From contig CALBTB010000008.1 in the NCBI GenBank assembly GCA_937967995.1, forward strand, positions 101,774-165,773: a DNA stretch of 64,000 bases, read 5' to 3'. Source of the DNA: an uncultured Gammaproteobacteria bacterium. Its GTDB lineage: Bacteria; Pseudomonadota; Gammaproteobacteria; UBA6429; Thiohalophilaceae. The notes under the pieces are model-generated. The model searched no databases, had not been told where the DNA came from, and saw nothing but the letters and a program-made list of their open reading frames with translations. The number at the start of each line of letters is the position of its first letter. Position 1 is the stretch's first letter. Positions 44,105-52,736 of the stretch are shown here, in pieces. Made by a program: the position numbers and the translations under genes.

Positions 44105-45162
44105 CCAGAAAAACCGATGCGTACCAGTTACAGGCGACCCGCCTGCAGGAAAAGCTCGCTGATGGTTCGACACGCTGCCATCTTTGTTCCTGGCGCTGCC
44201 GGTTACGCCATGGTCAGCGTGGATTTTGTCAGGCGCATGTCAACCGGCATGGAACATTGTACAACCTGTCCTATGGCATCATTTCCGCTATCGATATCGG
44301 CCCCATCGAAGACAAACCGGTCAAACTTTTTCAGCCTGGCACACGTGTCATGTCGATTGGCAGTTATGGTTGCAGCTTTCGTTGCGGTGGCTGTCATAAT
44401 CTGGATATTTCCTGGGGTGTGACAGCGCTGGATGATCTGGCGCGCGGTCAATCGACCGAGGCCTATGTGTCACCCCAGCAAATGATCGATACAGCACTTC
44501 GGCATCAGGTGCAGGGTATTGCCTTTACTTACTCGGAACCGGCGGTGTGGCTGGAGTATGTCCTGGATGTGGCGAAGCTGGCACGCGAGGCAGGGCTTTA
44601 TACGGTCTATGTGTCAAACAGTTTTGTGACACACGAAGCGCTCAGGGAAATTGCCCCGTTTGTGGATGTACTCTGTTCCGATATCAAAAGCCTTGATCAG
44701 GATTTCTACACAGACATTTGTCGTATGGCAAAAGTGCAGGATATTCTGGATGCGATAAAACAGGCGCACGACCTGGGTATGCATGTGGAAACGCGGACCA
44801 ATATCATTCCTACCCGCAACGACGATCTCGACATGCTGGCCGACATTGCAAAATGGATTCACGATAACCTCGGGGCCGACAGCCCATGGCATATCACCAA
44901 ATTTTTTCCGGCCTACAAACTGTCCCATTTACCGCCGACGCCGTCCGAGACGCTGCATGCCGTATACGACAGGGCAAAGCAGGCGGGTCTGACCAATGTG
45001 TATGTTTATGATGACAAGGGTTGCGACTGTGCAACGGAAAACCTGCCGGTCAGCCAGTATCTGGATGGTGATGCACAAAGCATCCACGAGGTAAAAAAAT
45101 GTGCGGCGACATGTTGCGGAGAGGAAGGGGTGCTGTTAAAAAAATACGAAGCTGAGCAATAG
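44092..45162 (+). CDS. AmmeMemoRadiSam-type radical SAM enzyme
   Basis: About 356 residues, related to pyruvate formate-lyase activase. GGGA 8 nt upstream supports the ATG at 44092 over that at 44065. The radical SAM cluster motif is YGCSFRCGGC (Cys94, 98, 101 from this start), and the N-terminal RCHLCSWRC...GFC Cys set is typical of the AmmeMemoRadiSam enzyme. The usual AMMECR1 and MEMO1 partner genes are not here; instead it overlaps the ATP-grasp gene. Natural substrate unknown. Its stop is 2 bp from the convergent selO stop. Confidence 0.88.
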   Translation: MSGVTRKTDAYQLQATRLQEKLADGSTRCHLCSWRCRLRHGQRGFCQAHVNRHGTLYNLSYGIISAIDIGPIEDKPVKLFQPGTRVMSIGSYGCSFRCGGCHNLDISWGVTALDDLARGQSTEAYVSPQQMIDTALRHQVQGIAFTYSEPAVWLEYVLDVAKLAREAGLYTVYVSNSFVTHEALREIAPFVDVLCSDIKSLDQDFYTDICRMAKVQDILDAIKQAHDLGMHVETRTNIIPTRNDDLDMLADIAKWIHDNLGADSPWHITKFFPAYKLSHLPPTPSETLHAVYDRAKQAGLTNVYVYDDKGCDCATENLPVSQYLDGDAQSIHEVKKCAATCCGEEGVLLKKYEAEQ

Positions 45163-45164
45163 AG

Positions 45165-46634
45165 TTACGACGAACAGCTGACTTCAATCTGTTTTGCCCA
45201 GTCAGGCGGCTCACTGGCATAAGTTTCACAACCGGCCTGTTCGGTAAATGGATCCCGCAACACGGACAACAACTTTTCTATTTCCGAGTAATCCTTGTCA
45301 CGCTCCGCTTTTTCAATGGCAATCTGTGCCAGATGGTTGCGTAATATGTAATTCGGATTCAGTGCATCCATCATGAGTTTACGTTCCTTGTCATCGCTGT
45401 GTTGAGATTTCAGGGCAGACTGATACCGTTGTGCCCACTTGTCAAAGGCCAGCCGGCTGATAAACATATCGCGTAGCGGCAGGTTATCCCCATCAACCTG
45501 AAAATCAGACAGTGCCCGCAGGGTGATCGTATAATCCCGTGCATCATCCTGTAACAGTTGCAACAGCCCGTTAACGATATCAACAGATTGCTCGTTGGTT
45601 TCTCGCAGGCCAAGTTTTTGACGCATCAGATCATAATAATGAAATATAAACGTGGATTCGTATTGTTGCAGGCAGTGTTTCGCGGCTTCCACATCGACTA
45701 ACGGTGTCAGCGCCTGTGCCAGACAGGTCAGGTTCCAAATACCGATATTCGGTTGCTGGTCAAAGGCGTAACGCCCATGGTGATCCGAGTGATTGCAGAC
45801 ATAACCCGGATTAAAAGCATCCATGAAACCATACGGTCCGTAGTCGATAGTGAGTCCGAGAATCGACATGTTGTCGGTGTTCATGACGCCATGCGAAAAA
45901 CCCACCGCCTGCCACTGGGCAATCAGCCTGGCAGTGCGTTTGATAATCTCATCCAGCCACACGACGTACTTGTCAGGTTTATCTGTCAGCTCGGGGTGAT
46001 GCTTGCCGATAACATAATCCGCCAGTGTTCGAATTTGATCAGCCTGTTCACGATAAAAAAATACTTCAAATGATCCAAAGCGAACATGGGACTGGGCAAC
46101 CCGTACCAGCATGGCGCCGGTTTCAATTGCTTCGCGGTAGACTTCTTCCTCGCTGCCTATGATGCACAGGGCGCGCGTGGTCGGAATGCCAAGCCCGTGC
46201 ATGGCTTCGGAACACAGGTACTCACGAATGGTGGAACGTAACACGGCCCGGCCATCGCCCTGACGGGAATAAGGGGTCATACCCGAACCCTTGACCTGCA
46301 GGTCCCAGCCCTGATCCTGATGCCGAACCTCGCCAAGCAGAATGGCACGACCATCACCCAGTTGCGGGACATAATGTCCAAACTGATGACCGGCGTACAG
46401 CATGGCAATCGGATCGGTCCCGGGCCACGCTTTTTCGCCACTTATATAATGTAATAACTCCTGACGTTGAGCCTGTGACGGATCCAGCCCCAGCATGTGC
46501 GCCACATCGTCGTTAAAGCTGATCAGATACGGTGGTGCCGTAAAGGGTGTCGGTCTGACCCGGGAATAGAATTCTTCCGGCAGGGCCGCAAAGCTGTTGT
46601 CAAACGGGAGTTCTTCCAGGGAATGTAATTTCAT
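45165..46634 (-). CDS. selO: SelO/YdiU protein AMPylase
   Basis: A 489-residue pseudokinase-fold enzyme of the SelO family, which transfers AMP from ATP to Ser/Thr/Tyr of target proteins in response to oxidative stress. Seen are YAGHQFGHYVPQLGDGRA, KGSGMTPYSRQGDGRAVL, GFSHGVMNTDNMSILG (metal and catalytic loop) and DYGPYGFMD. It lacks a C-terminal Sec/Cys motif close to the end of the sort seen in eukaryotes. It is monocistronic and divergent from lpxA with a 72-bp gap. Confidence 0.93.
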   Translation of the reverse strand: MKLHSLEELPFDNSFAALPEEFYSRVRPTPFTAPPYLISFNDDVAHMLGLDPSQAQRQELLHYISGEKAWPGTDPIAMLYAGHQFGHYVPQLGDGRAILLGEVRHQDQGWDLQVKGSGMTPYSRQGDGRAVLRSTIREYLCSEAMHGLGIPTTRALCIIGSEEEVYREAIETGAMLVRVAQSHVRFGSFEVFFYREQADQIRTLADYVIGKHHPELTDKPDKYVVWLDEIIKRTARLIAQWQAVGFSHGVMNTDNMSILGLTIDYGPYGFMDAFNPGYVCNHSDHHGRYAFDQQPNIGIWNLTCLAQALTPLVDVEAAKHCLQQYESTFIFHYYDLMRQKLGLRETNEQSVDIVNGLLQLLQDDARDYTITLRALSDFQVDGDNLPLRDMFISRLAFDKWAQRYQSALKSQHSDDKERKLMMDALNPNYILRNHLAQIAIEKAERDKDYSEIEKLLSVLRDPFTEQAGCETYASEPPDWAKQIEVSCSS

Positions 46635-46706
46635 GAGACTCGAAAAATCAGCGCAGTCAGTGCTACAGTAGCGGAACAGAACAATAACATATATCAGGAA
46701 TAGATA

Positions 46707-47486
46707 GTGTCAAATCAGATTCATTCAACGGCCATCGTCTCAGACAGGGCTGAACTGGGTAGTGGCAATGTCATTGGCCCGTATGTGGTGATTGAGGATG
46801 ATGTCAGGCTCGGTGATGGCAATGCCCTGCACGCCCATGCCGTGATCAAACGTTTTACTGAGCTGGGCAATGGTAATCGCATCTTTGAGCATTCGGTGAT
46901 TGGTGGTTGGCCACAGCATACTGCTTTTAAAGATGATGATTGTCGTACCGTTTGTCGCATTGGTAATGAAAATGTCATACGTGAATCGGTTACCATTAAC
47001 CGTGCCTACAGGGAGGGGGAGAGCACCATTTTGGGTGACCGCAATTACCTGATGTTTACTTCGCACATCGGGCACGATTGTGTGATAGGGGATGATGTCA
47101 CATTTGCTCCCTCTGCCGGTATCGGTGGCCACGTCAGCATTGGTAACAAAGCATTTATTTCCGGTGGTGTTATGGTGCATCAATTCGTGCATATAGGACG
47201 ATTCGCCATGGTGGGCGGTAATGCCAAGATCACACAGGATGTATTGCCTTTCATGATCACCGACGGTAATCCGGCTGTGGTTCGGGGTCTTAACATGGTG
47301 GGACTGAAGCGATCTGGCTTTGATCTGAGTGAGATCAAGGTCCTCAAACGTGCCATGCAGCTATTATTTCAGGCGGGTACCCTGACCGACAATCTGGCGG
47401 CGATTTCGGCGCTGGACCACCCTCTCGCCGCGGAGTTGAGTGAATTTGTCACGTCCGCGGAGCGTGGATTTCATCGCCAGCACTGA
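46707..47486 (+). CDS. lpxA: LpxA-type UDP-GlcNAc O-acyltransferase
   Basis: A 259-residue left-handed beta-helix protein with many hexapeptide repeats. It keeps the catalytic His of LpxA (SHIGHDCVIG), the MVHQFVHIG and GLNMVGLKRSGF segments and the helical C-terminal domain. LpxA adds a 3-hydroxyacyl chain from ACP in the first step of lipid A synthesis. The start is GTG with AGGAA upstream. It stands alone with fabA-fabB rather than in the usual lpxD-fabZ-lpxA-lpxB set, so it could be an additional paralogue; specificity is uncertain. Confidence 0.85.
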   Translation: MSNQIHSTAIVSDRAELGSGNVIGPYVVIEDDVRLGDGNALHAHAVIKRFTELGNGNRIFEHSVIGGWPQHTAFKDDDCRTVCRIGNENVIRESVTINRAYREGESTILGDRNYLMFTSHIGHDCVIGDDVTFAPSAGIGGHVSIGNKAFISGGVMVHQFVHIGRFAMVGGNAKITQDVLPFMITDGNPAVVRGLNMVGLKRSGFDLSEIKVLKRAMQLLFQAGTLTDNLAAISALDHPLAAELSEFVTSAERGFHRQH

Positions 47487-47524
47487 AAAAAACTGATCTC
47501 CGGCTTTGTTTTGTCCATGCCGTA

Positions 47525-47548
47525 CGGGTAAAATACCCCGACTTTTTT
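47525..47548 (+). terminator. Weak Rho-independent terminator candidate
   Basis: GGGTA-AAA-TACCC (47526-47538) forms a 5-bp stem with a 3-nt loop, followed 4 nt later by six T (47543-47548). It lies between lpxA and fabA and could separate their transcripts, but the stem is weak. Confidence 0.35.
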
Positions 47549-47587
47549 AAATATCAACCAGTTGGTTACAACCAAAAGCGATACAGC

Positions 47588-48133
47588 ATGCCCATAATCC
47601 AGAAGCAGGCCGACGTCCAGCCACGCAAGAACAGTTTCAACTATGAAGAATTGTTAAAGTGCGGCCGGGGTGAATTATTTGGTCCAGGCAATGCCCAGTT
47701 GCCGGCACCCCCCATGTTAATGTTTGACCGTATTACGCACATTTCTGAGACGGGCGGGGAGTTTGGTAAAGGTGAAATTATTGCCGAACTGGATATTCGG
47801 CCGGACCTGTGGTTTTTTGACTGCCATTTCATCAATGATCCGGTCATGCCCGGATGTCTCGGCCTGGATGCCCTCTGGCAACTCATTGGATTTTTCCTGG
47901 GCTGGATGGGAGGACCCGGACACGGTCGGGCATTGGGTGCCGGCGAAGTGAAATTTACCGGTCAGGTCATGCCTGATAGTAAGTTAGTGACTTATCATCT
48001 CAATCTCAAACGTGTCATCATGCGCAAGTTGTTTATGGGAATAGCCGATGGTTCTGTCGCCGTAGACGGCCAGACAATTTATACGGCAAACGACCTGCGT
48101 GTCGGTTTATTCATTTCAGATAACTCAGACTGA
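47588..48133 (+). CDS. fabA: 3-hydroxydecanoyl-ACP dehydratase/isomerase
   Basis: Introduces the double bond for anaerobic unsaturated fatty acid synthesis by dehydrating 3-hydroxydecanoyl-ACP and isomerising trans-2 to cis-3-decenoyl-ACP. The 181-residue hotdog-fold protein has catalytic His80 (FFDCHFINDPVMPG) and Asp94 (LGLDALWQL). Length and both active-site segments match FabA rather than FabZ. fabB follows 22 bp later, the standard pairing. The upstream gap holds no clear FabR or FadR box. Confidence 0.96.
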   Translation: MPIIQKQADVQPRKNSFNYEELLKCGRGELFGPGNAQLPAPPMLMFDRITHISETGGEFGKGEIIAELDIRPDLWFFDCHFINDPVMPGCLGLDALWQLIGFFLGWMGGPGHGRALGAGEVKFTGQVMPDSKLVTYHLNLKRVIMRKLFMGIADGSVAVDGQTIYTANDLRVGLFISDNSD

Positions 48134-48155
48134 TAGCTATATAAAAAAGGTTACT

Positions 48156-49373
48156 ATGCGTCGTGTTGTCATAACAGGTCTTGGTATCTTATCGAGCATC
48201 GGTAATAACAAATCGGAAGTCCTGGAATCGTTAAAGACATCCAGGAGTGGTCTCGAATTCTGCCAGGAATATGCGGACCTGGGTTTCCGCTCACATGTTC
48301 ACGGTCCGGTGCGTATCGATCTGGCCGAACATATCGATCGAAAATTAAAACGTTTCATGGGCGATGGTGCGGCATTCAATTATCTTGCCATGCAACAGGC
48401 GATCGATGACGCGGGTCTCGAACAGGATGTTGTTTCAAATATCCGCACCGGCCTTGTGATGGGGTCCGGTGGTCCATCCACATCAAATATTGTTCTGGCG
48501 GCAGATCTGCTGCGCGAAAAAGGTATTCGTAAGGTTGGCCCATACATGGTGACGCGTACCATGTCGAGCACCAATTCGGCCTGCCTGGCGACACCGTTCA
48601 AAATCAAGGGTGTGAATTATTCCATCAGCTCTGCCTGTTCCACCAGCGCGCATTGTATCGGGAATGCTGCGGAACTGATTCAGTTTGGCAAACAGGATGT
48701 TGTGTTTGCCGGTGGTGGTGAAGAAGTGCACTGGACCATGACAGTGCTGTTCGATGCCATGGGTGCGCTGTCATCAAAATATAATGATACGGCCGCAACT
48801 GCGTCACGCGCTTATGATGAAACACGTGATGGCTTTGTCATTAGTGGTGGGGCCGGGGTGCTGGTTCTGGAAGAACTGGAACATGCACGGGCGCGCGGTG
48901 CGAAAATTTATGCCGAACTGGTTGGCTATGGTGCGACTTCAGATGGGCATGACATGGTACAGCCATCCGGTGAAGGCGCCGTTCGTTGTATGCAGCAGGC
49001 TATGATGGATGTCGAGCATAAAATCGATTACATCAATGCGCACGGCACCAGTACACCGGTGGGTGATATCAAGGAACTGGAAGCAGTAAAAAACGTGTTT
49101 GGTGATGACATCCCACCAATCAGTTCAACCAAGTCATTAACCGGCCATGCACTGGGTGCTGCGGGTGTCAATGAAGCGATTTATTCCCTGCTCATGCTGG
49201 AAAATGATTTCCTTTGCCCGTCGGCACATATTAATCAACTCGACCCGGCCGCAGTCGGTTTTCCCATTGTGCGCGAACGCATGGATAATGTTGGTCTGAA
49301 TTGCATCATGTCCAACAGCTTTGGTTTTGGTGGTACCAACGCTTCACTGGTGTTTGCTAAATACATATCATGA
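48156..49373 (+). CDS. fabB: Beta-ketoacyl-ACP synthase I
   Basis: Elongates cis-3-decenoyl-ACP and other acyl-ACPs in unsaturated fatty acid synthesis. About 405 residues from the ATG at 48156, preceded by AAAAAGG; the frame is open farther upstream into fabA but without need. Thiolase-fold catalytic residues are visible: Cys in SSACSTSAHC, His in NAHGTSTPVGD and His in LTGHALGAAG. It overlaps the start of the next gene by 4 bp. Confidence 0.95.
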   Translation: MRRVVITGLGILSSIGNNKSEVLESLKTSRSGLEFCQEYADLGFRSHVHGPVRIDLAEHIDRKLKRFMGDGAAFNYLAMQQAIDDAGLEQDVVSNIRTGLVMGSGGPSTSNIVLAADLLREKGIRKVGPYMVTRTMSSTNSACLATPFKIKGVNYSISSACSTSAHCIGNAAELIQFGKQDVVFAGGGEEVHWTMTVLFDAMGALSSKYNDTAATASRAYDETRDGFVISGGAGVLVLEELEHARARGAKIYAELVGYGATSDGHDMVQPSGEGAVRCMQQAMMDVEHKIDYINAHGTSTPVGDIKELEAVKNVFGDDIPPISSTKSLTGHALGAAGVNEAIYSLLMLENDFLCPSAHINQLDPAAVGFPIVRERMDNVGLNCIMSNSFGFGGTNASLVFAKYIS

Positions 49374-50470
49374 TGCGCGCCTGTCTCTGGTTCGCTTGCT
49401 TTCTGCTTAGCGTCCCCGTTTATGCCGCTCAACTTCCCCTGCACCTGATTAAATTACCGGACGGATTTCAGATATCCGTTTTTGCGGCGAATGTCGACAA
49501 TGCCCGCTCCATGGCCTGGAACGGTAGCAATACACTGTACGTCGGCACTCGCTCGGCGGGTAAAGTCTATGCGTTGGTTGACAGTGATGGTGACTATCGC
49601 GCTGACAGGCGATTTACGATCGCTTCCGGCCTGAACATGCCAAACGGGATTGTGTATGACAATGGCGATCTTTATGTCGCCGAAGTGCACCGTATCATTA
49701 AATACTCAGGTATCGATCAACGATTAGCTAATCCGCCTGATCCAGTTGTCATTTACTCAGAGCTGCCGGTTGAGGAACACCATGGCTGGCGGTATCTCAA
49801 TCTGGGACCGGATGGCAAACTCTATATATCGATTGGTGTGCCCTGTAATGTTTGTGACGAGGAAGGCTATGGCGTGCTGGCACGTCTGGATAAAAACGGA
49901 AAAAATTTCGAAGTCATCGCGCGAGGTGTTCGCAACAGTGTTGGATTTACCTGGCATTCACAAACCCGGCAGCTATGGTTTACGGATAACGGTCGGGACT
50001 GGATGGGTGACGACTCACCGCCGGATGAATTAAACAGGCTAAGCAGAACAGGGGAACATTTTGGTTTTCCATACTGCCATGGCGACTCAATACGCGATCC
50101 CGACTATGGCAAAGGCAAGCGTTGCCAGGACTATACAGCGCCGGTTCAGAATCTCGGTGCCCATGTCGCTTCTCTTGGCTTGCATATTTATTCGGAAAAC
50201 CAGTTTCCCAGTCAATACCGGCACCAGGTGTTTATTGCCGAACACGGGTCCTGGAATCGCAGTAGCAAAGTGGGATATCGGGTTTCGCTGGTGCGGTTGA
50301 ATGAAAAACAACAGGCAGTATCGTATGAAAATTTTGCGACGGGCTGGTTGCAGGGTGAAAGAGCCTGGGGCCGTCCGGTTGACATCAAGCCCTTACCGGA
50401 CGGGTCGTTACTGGTTTCCGATGATGTCGCTGATGCGATTTATCGGATTACTTATCAATTTGCTCAGTAA
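49370..50470 (+). CDS. Exported PQQ-dependent sugar dehydrogenase-like protein
   Basis: A 366-residue secreted six-bladed propeller of the soluble glucose/sorbosone dehydrogenase family: signal peptide (FACFLLSVPVYA), then LPDGFQISVFA, ARSMAW, HHGWRYLNLGPDGKLYISIG, ARGVRNSVGFTWH, DNGRDWMGDD and FIAEHGSWNRS in the family order. PQQ dependence is inferred from family; no PQQ synthesis genes are here. Start overlaps fabB by 4 bp, although the functional link is unclear. The 3' end overlaps the convergent TfpX/Z gene by 23 bp. Confidence 0.85.
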   Translation: MMRACLWFACFLLSVPVYAAQLPLHLIKLPDGFQISVFAANVDNARSMAWNGSNTLYVGTRSAGKVYALVDSDGDYRADRRFTIASGLNMPNGIVYDNGDLYVAEVHRIIKYSGIDQRLANPPDPVVIYSELPVEEHHGWRYLNLGPDGKLYISIGVPCNVCDEEGYGVLARLDKNGKNFEVIARGVRNSVGFTWHSQTRQLWFTDNGRDWMGDDSPPDELNRLSRTGEHFGFPYCHGDSIRDPDYGKGKRCQDYTAPVQNLGAHVASLGLHIYSENQFPSQYRHQVFIAEHGSWNRSSKVGYRVSLVRLNEKQQAVSYENFATGWLQGERAWGRPVDIKPLPDGSLLVSDDVADAIYRITYQFAQ

Positions 50471-51227
50471 CCAGTTTCTCATCTTTTGCAGATGGCGAAA
50501 TTATTTCTAGCATAGCGACATATGATAGATCATGACGGTTGAGCACAATAATATGCCTTGAATGCCTGGCGTTCCATGGGTAATAGATAAAATTTTTCGC
50601 ATGATCGGGATGCATTCCCAGAAATTCCTGATACAAGTTGCTTGCAAGTTGTTTGTCAGTTAGCCATGAATCCATTTTAATTGTAGCATTGGCAATTTTC
50701 TCGATTTCGGGTTGACCAATTCGCTGGTAGTATTCATGAAAATGCGCGATGGGTTTGGCGGACTGCAAAGCTTCTGCTCTTAAATCCTGCATCTCATCAA
50801 TATCTTCAGGTAGATTGCTGAATATCCATGCCGGACTCATATTATCAAAAGATCTCAGTTTTTCCGGCGTTATGGCGCTATTGAGCTGATAGGCGGTTAA
50901 TGTCGAAAAACGGTTTTCTGTAAATACAACCGCTACAGGTCTCTCATGAAAAACCACCCAGACTCCGACAACAAGTGCCAATAGTCTTATGGTACTTAAT
51001 ATCAGAAAATCATTTTTTAATTTTTGTTTATCCTTCTTATATACGAGAAAAAAGAGCACCGGACCCAGCACCAGGTCTATAGCAATGATCAGGCGAACTC
51101 CTTGTAAACCTCCGTCTGTAGAAAAAAATGGTGGAGGATATAAATAAAACAGCGTGACCAGGATCAGGGTTATATAGATCATCAGGCTGAATAAGGAGTT
51201 CAGTCCAAGGAGTTTTAATCTCGTCAT
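50448..51227 (-). CDS. TfpX/TfpZ-family type IV pilin accessory protein (copy 1)
   Basis: A 259-residue inner-membrane protein with three N-terminal membrane helices (about 10-29, 42-62, 77-95) and a periplasmic C-terminal domain. The YPPPFFSTDGG motif and the DLVLGP and HERPVAVVFTENRFS segments mark the TfpX/TfpZ family, which assists specific type IV pilins. No pilin gene lies nearby. It is a tandem paralogue of the gene at 51346-52137, most alike in the first 130 residues. Confidence 0.85.
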   Translation of the reverse strand: MTRLKLLGLNSLFSLMIYITLILVTLFYLYPPPFFSTDGGLQGVRLIIAIDLVLGPVLFFLVYKKDKQKLKNDFLILSTIRLLALVVGVWVVFHERPVAVVFTENRFSTLTAYQLNSAITPEKLRSFDNMSPAWIFSNLPEDIDEMQDLRAEALQSAKPIAHFHEYYQRIGQPEIEKIANATIKMDSWLTDKQLASNLYQEFLGMHPDHAKNFIYYPWNARHSRHIIVLNRHDLSYVAMLEIISPSAKDEKLVTEQIDK

Positions 51228-51345
51228 AATAAAAGAATCCTATAGTGTTGGCGTAATGCCAAAAAATCTAAGCGCTGTGAAACGAAATTAAACTCCAATC
51301 ACTCACAGAAATTTTCTTGGTAAATTATTTCAGTTTTACCTTTTA

Positions 51346-52137
51346 TCATATATCACTTCCACGTTTAACTTCAGGTATTTGTATTTTTTCCTCTGTTGCT
51401 GTTGGTGGTGCGATGTCCAGCGAACCGATATATGACAGGTCGTCTTTGTGTAGCGCTATGATTTTTTTGCCATGTCGTGCAAACCATGGAAAATACACGA
51501 TATCATCCAGGATATCGGCATATTTTTTCTGAAAAGCATCAAATACCTTCTTATCTTTTTGCTTGTCGGCGGTCCATTCCTGCAGATCAAATGATGATGC
51601 GAGAATGCTGCTTTTTTCTTTTTCACCGATTGGACGGTAATATTCATGGAATCTGGCAAGTGATTTTCCCGATTGCAGGGCGCGTATTCGTAACTGCTGT
51701 AACTCATTGATATCTTCGGGTAGATCACTGTAAATCCATACAGGAGTGCGGTCACCGTATGATTTCAGTTCTTTCTCGGTAACAGCATCGCTGAGTTGGT
51801 ACGATACCACTGTAGAAAATCGATTTTCTGTGAACACGGCCGCAACCGGGCGTTCATGATGCACAACCCAGATTCCCCAGGCCAGTGCGCCAGCCTGAAT
51901 AAATCCGATTATGGTGAGGTCCATTTTGAGTTTGGGTTTACCTTTTTTATAGACAATCAGGGTCAATAACGGTCCGAGTACCAGATCCACTGCCGCAATA
52001 ATACGAATTCCCTGCCAGCCCCCGTCGGTGCTGAAGAAAGGTGGCGGATACCAGTAAAATACGATTATCGACAGGATGATCAGAAAGATGATCAGGCTGA
52101 TGCCAAGATGGATTGCAAAGGCTTTGAATTTCGTCAT
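51346..52137 (-). CDS. TfpX/TfpZ-family type IV pilin accessory protein (copy 2)
   Basis: A 263-residue paralogue of the preceding entry with the same layout: three membrane helices, YPPPFFSTDGG, DLVLGP, HERPVAAVFTENRFS and a periplasmic domain with FHEYYRPIGE. The two differ most in the C-terminal third, as if adapted to different partners. Gene 2 stands upstream of gene 1, with a 118-bp gap, so each may have its own promoter. Family known for pilin-specific stability roles. Confidence 0.85.
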   Translation of the reverse strand: MTKFKAFAIHLGISLIIFLIILSIIVFYWYPPPFFSTDGGWQGIRIIAAVDLVLGPLLTLIVYKKGKPKLKMDLTIIGFIQAGALAWGIWVVHHERPVAAVFTENRFSTVVSYQLSDAVTEKELKSYGDRTPVWIYSDLPEDINELQQLRIRALQSGKSLARFHEYYRPIGEKEKSSILASSFDLQEWTADKQKDKKVFDAFQKKYADILDDIVYFPWFARHGKKIIALHKDDLSYIGSLDIAPPTATEEKIQIPEVKRGSDI

Positions 52138-52230
52138 TGCAGTGTTACTCCCATTCTCTTTATCATGCAGTATCGAATTGTATCGAAAATAATACTCAGA
52201 ACTTTAATTCATTTTCAATATCGAAGAAGT

Positions 52231-52734
52231 ATGCCGTTCAGACAGTTAGTAAAAAAACGCTGGGTTAAGTTCACGCTCGAAATTGCCTTTTTCGTGCTGT
52301 TATTTATCGCGTTGCGGGCCTATATGCAGAAGGACATGGTCAGGGGCGAGGCACCTCCCATTCAGGCGGTCACGCTGTCCGGAGCGGAATTTTCACTTCA
52401 GGATTCTACGCGGCCAATTCTGGTGCATTTCTGGGCGACCTGGTGTGGCATCTGTAAACTGGAACAGGGCAGTATTGAGTCAATCAGCCGTGATTACCCG
52501 GTGATGACGATCGCCATGCAATCCGGTTCGAATGAGGAAATTCAGGCGTTTCTGGAAGAACATCAACTGACCTTTGCCGTGATAAATGATGATGATGGCG
52601 AGCTGTCCCGACAGTATGGCGTCAGCGGTGTGCCAGCGAGTTTTATCATTGCCAGCAATGGCGAGATTGTATCTGTAGAGCGCGGTTATACGACGGAATG
52701 GGGTTTACGTGCGCGATTATGGCTGGCGAAATGA
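52231..52734 (+). CDS. Membrane-anchored thioredoxin-like protein (ScsD/TlpA type)
   Basis: A 167-residue protein with a single N-terminal membrane anchor (FTLEIAFFVLLFIALRAYM) and a periplasmic thioredoxin fold with active site WCGIC (FWATWCGICKLE) and the cis-Pro loop GVPASFIIA. It resembles ScsD/DsbE-like protein-disulfide reductases. The ATG at 52231 gives this topology; the frame is open upstream to 52108. It faces the response-regulator gene convergently with a 2-bp gap. Electron donor not in the window. Confidence 0.85.
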   Translation: MPFRQLVKKRWVKFTLEIAFFVLLFIALRAYMQKDMVRGEAPPIQAVTLSGAEFSLQDSTRPILVHFWATWCGICKLEQGSIESISRDYPVMTIAMQSGSNEEIQAFLEEHQLTFAVINDDDGELSRQYGVSGVPASFIIASNGEIVSVERGYTTEWGLRARLWLAK

Positions 52735-52736
52735 GT

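Noticed and set aside
51250..51275. Hairpin TTGGC-GTAAT-GCCAA between the two TfpX/TfpZ genes as a terminator
   Set aside because: For the minus-strand transcript the U-run lies before the hairpin, not after, so it does not fit an intrinsic terminator.
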